A stretch of DNA of 33,660 nucleotides from DATDCV01 sp036524155. GTDB lineage: Bacteria; Verrucomicrobiota; Verrucomicrobiia; Limisphaerales; UBA8199. Made by a program: the position numbers and the translations under genes. Shown here piece by piece: positions 32,152-33,660 of this stretch; within the stretch, counting starts at the first letter, position 1, and each line of letters begins with the position of its first letter. The notes below the pieces were generated by a model, which saw only the letters and a program-made list of their open reading frames with translations, searched no databases and was not told where the DNA came from. The stretch covers positions 1-33,660 of the forward strand of contig DATDCV010000327.1 in NCBI GenBank assembly GCA_036524155.1, read 5' to 3'.

Positions 32152-33042
32152 GTGGTATCGCAAAAACTCGATCGGCTGCGCGCGACACTGCGTTCGTACG
32201 GCTCCTGCCTTGTCGCCTACTCGGGCGGGGTGGATTCGGTGTTCCTGGCCTATGTCGCGCGCCAGGTGCTGGCGGACAAATCATTGGCGGCCATCGCTGA
32301 TTCTCCGAGCCTGCCGCGGCGTGAATTTGATGAGGCGCTGGCCCTCGGCCGGCAGTTCCAGTTTCCCGTCCGTGTCGTTCGCAGTCGCGAGTTCGAGAAT
32401 CCGAGCTACCTGGCGAACCCAAACAACCGCTGCTACTTCTGTAAACACGAACTGTTTTCCGAATTGGCGCCGCTGGCCCGGGCCGAGGGATTTGCCGTGA
32501 TCGCCTATGGCGAGAACGCCAGCGACATCGGGGATTATCGTCCGGGAGCGCAAGCGGCCGTCGAATTCCAGGTGCGCGCGCCACTAAAGGAGGCCGGGTT
32601 GACCAAGGCCGAAATCCGTGAGCTTTCAGCCAGTCTGGGCTTGCCGACGGCGGATAAGCCCCAGATGGCCTGCCTCAGTTCGCGTGTTCCTTACGGCGAG
32701 GCGGTCACGCCGGAAAAACTCAAGATGATCGAAGAGGCGGAAAACGTGTTGCGGGATCTTGGTTTCTACGATGTTCGTGTCCGGCATCACGAGCTGCCGA
32801 CCGCGCCGAAGCCTTCTTTGTCGGGTTCGGCGGCCGGGAGGATCGCATCACTGGATTTTCGCGCGAAACCGGTCCAACAGTTGGCTCGAATTGAAGTCGG
32901 CCCCGCCGAAATGGCCAAATTCCTCGCCAATGGCACTTCCTCAAAGATTGCGGAGGCTTTGAAACAAATCGGCTACGCCCACGTGACGCTGGACCTGCAA
33001 GGCTACCGCCGCGGCAGCACGAATGAGGCGCTGAAAACCTGA
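32152..33042 (+). CDS. larE: LarE-like ATP-dependent sacrificial sulfur transferase
   Basis: 296 aa starting at GTG 32152; no in-frame ATG lies nearby upstream. The PP-loop ATP-pyrophosphatase motif SGGVDS is at 24-29. The family signature NRCYFCKHELF gives C94 and C97, and ACLSSRVPYGE gives C174, equivalent to the sulfur-donating cysteine of Lactobacillus LarE (Cys176). LarE converts the two carboxylates of the nickel-pincer nucleotide precursor to thiocarboxylates for lactate racemase and related LarA enzymes. Having three cysteines suggests the iron-sulfur-cluster type of LarE rather than the sacrificial single-Cys type. larB, larC and larA are not in the window. It follows the amino acid permease by 62 bp. 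Confidence 0.88.
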   Translation: MVSQKLDRLRATLRSYGSCLVAYSGGVDSVFLAYVARQVLADKSLAAIADSPSLPRREFDEALALGRQFQFPVRVVRSREFENPSYLANPNNRCYFCKHELFSELAPLARAEGFAVIAYGENASDIGDYRPGAQAAVEFQVRAPLKEAGLTKAEIRELSASLGLPTADKPQMACLSSRVPYGEAVTPEKLKMIEEAENVLRDLGFYDVRVRHHELPTAPKPSLSGSAAGRIASLDFRAKPVQQLARIEVGPAEMAKFLANGTSSKIAEALKQIGYAHVTLDLQGYRRGSTNEALKT

Positions 33043-33099
33043 CTCGCCCGGCCCGGATGTTTTTACGCGTGCGCCCTCGGTATCCGCGTGCGAAGGGGT

Positions 33100-33660
33100 T
33101 TACCGCGCGCGTTCCCGACACGTCTCCACTCGTTCGTTCAGGGCGTTGAGCAACGTTGAATCCCCTTTCTCGGGTGCGAGCGCGAGGGCCCTTTCGGCGG
33201 AGCGGAGCGCTTCCTTGAATTTACCGGCTTTCTCGTAATTGACCGAGAGCAGGAAATGGAGTTCCGGTGAGGTGTCGATCTGGGGTCGGATGGCGCAGGC
33301 GGTGTGGTAGTGCGCCAAGGAGTCATCGAGCCGGCCTTGGGCGGCAAAGGACAAGGCGAGGAGGTAGTGCGCGCGGCCGTGCCTGGGGTCAGCCGCGACC
33401 GTCTTGGCAAGGACCTGGGCGGCCTCGGCAGCCAGGCCCTTCTTCGAGAGCGCGTCTCCCAGCGCATAGTTCAATTCCGGTGGACTGTAACGCTGGTCGA
33501 AGCCCTCGGGCAACAGCCGCTCGGCCTCCCGGAGGTGAACAATTGCCTGGTCGAGCTGCCGATGGTCCAGCAGCGCGACGCCGAGGTCGAAATGCGCGCA
33601 GCCGTCGTTTGGGTCGAGCCGCAGAGCCTCTTTGGTGTGTGCAAGGCCGGCTTGCGGGTC
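33100..33660 (-). CDS. TPR-repeat protein (5' end outside window)
   Basis: The minus-strand frame is open from the right edge of the window to the stop at 33100; about 186 codons are visible and the N-terminus is missing. At least four tetratricopeptide units are seen, for example DPQAGLAHTKEALRLDPND, then GCAHFDLGVALLDHRQLDQA, then LNYALGDALSKKGLAAEAAQVL, GRAHYLLALSFAAQGRLDDSLAHY, and LHFLLSVNYEKAGKFKEALRSAERAL. TPRs form helical scaffolds for protein contacts; no catalytic domain is in the visible part. A TTG at 33513 could be read as a start, but the TPR pattern continues uninterrupted upstream of it. Convergent with the larE-like gene. Confidence 0.85.
   Translation of the reverse strand, partial: DPQAGLAHTKEALRLDPNDGCAHFDLGVALLDHRQLDQAIVHLREAERLLPEGFDQRYSPPELNYALGDALSKKGLAAEAAQVLAKTVAADPRHGRAHYLLALSFAAQGRLDDSLAHYHTACAIRPQIDTSPELHFLLSVNYEKAGKFKEALRSAERALALAPEKGDSTLLNALNERVETCRERAR

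Noticed and set aside
31325..32584. 419-codon minus-strand frame across the permease and larE genes
   Set aside because: It crosses two well-supported genes; composition (Arg, Gly, Pro, Gln) is typical of an antisense shadow.

Overview
The window looks like part of the chromosome of a GC-rich member of the Verrucomicrobiota, probably near the Pedosphaera/Limisphaerales group. This is inferred from gene style, not from a marker gene: ECF sigma factors of the type seen there, very large exported proteins sharing a C-terminal module, a WD40-fused Ser/Thr kinase, and remnants of REP-associated (Y1/RAYT) transposases. No rRNA or tRNA gene was recognised, and no CRISPR array.

Layout. (1) Positions 1-5652, minus strand: six co-directional genes. 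In transcription order they are an exported Tyr/dual-specificity phosphatase, ispF, a 91-aa unknown, a class-I amidotransferase-like peptidase C26 (PuuD type), an orphan NtrC-type sigma54 activator, and an exported GH172/DUF2961 protein running off the left edge. The last four are coupled by ATGA overlaps or a 4-bp gap. (2) 5782-10423, plus strand: an M15/VanY-like peptidase, a membrane protein plus winged-helix regulator pair, ispH, and two small membrane proteins (the second DUF1361). The regulator pair is bracketed by two palindromes of identical CTTTG-N5-CAAAG design, probably its operators. (3) 10580-12498: a lysine 2,3-aminomutase with a good sigma70 promoter, a six-unit heptanucleotide repeat, and a RodZ-like HTH membrane protein. 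(4) 12499-15279: an ECF sigma factor fused to a membrane segment, coiled coil and extracytoplasmic tail lies between two decayed RAYT fragments; a second, soluble ECF sigma gene is on the opposite strand.

(5) 15416-25817 is the most unusual part: three consecutive exported proteins. The first (1748 aa) joins a D,D-carboxypeptidase (S11) domain, a seven-blade FG-GAP propeller, an HExxH metallopeptidase-like domain and three cadherin/Ig-like repeats. The second (925 aa) has the layout of the CLCA family (HExxH metalloprotease followed by a VWA domain) plus a lamin-tail domain. The third (727 aa) is a parallel beta-helix protein. All three end in a related module of about 60 residues finishing in FYRV/FYRL, which may be a sorting or anchoring signal. 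The block is flanked by the divergent ECF sigma gene and by a convergent transmembrane Ser/Thr kinase with fourteen WD40 repeats. I infer a regulated cell-surface remodelling or adhesion system, but the sequence does not prove its function.

(6) 29155-33660: a third tiny RAYT remnant, ychF, a 126-bp foldback (MITE-like) element in the divergent ychF/permease promoter region, an APC-family amino acid permease, a LarE-like sulfur transferase, and a TPR protein running off the right edge.
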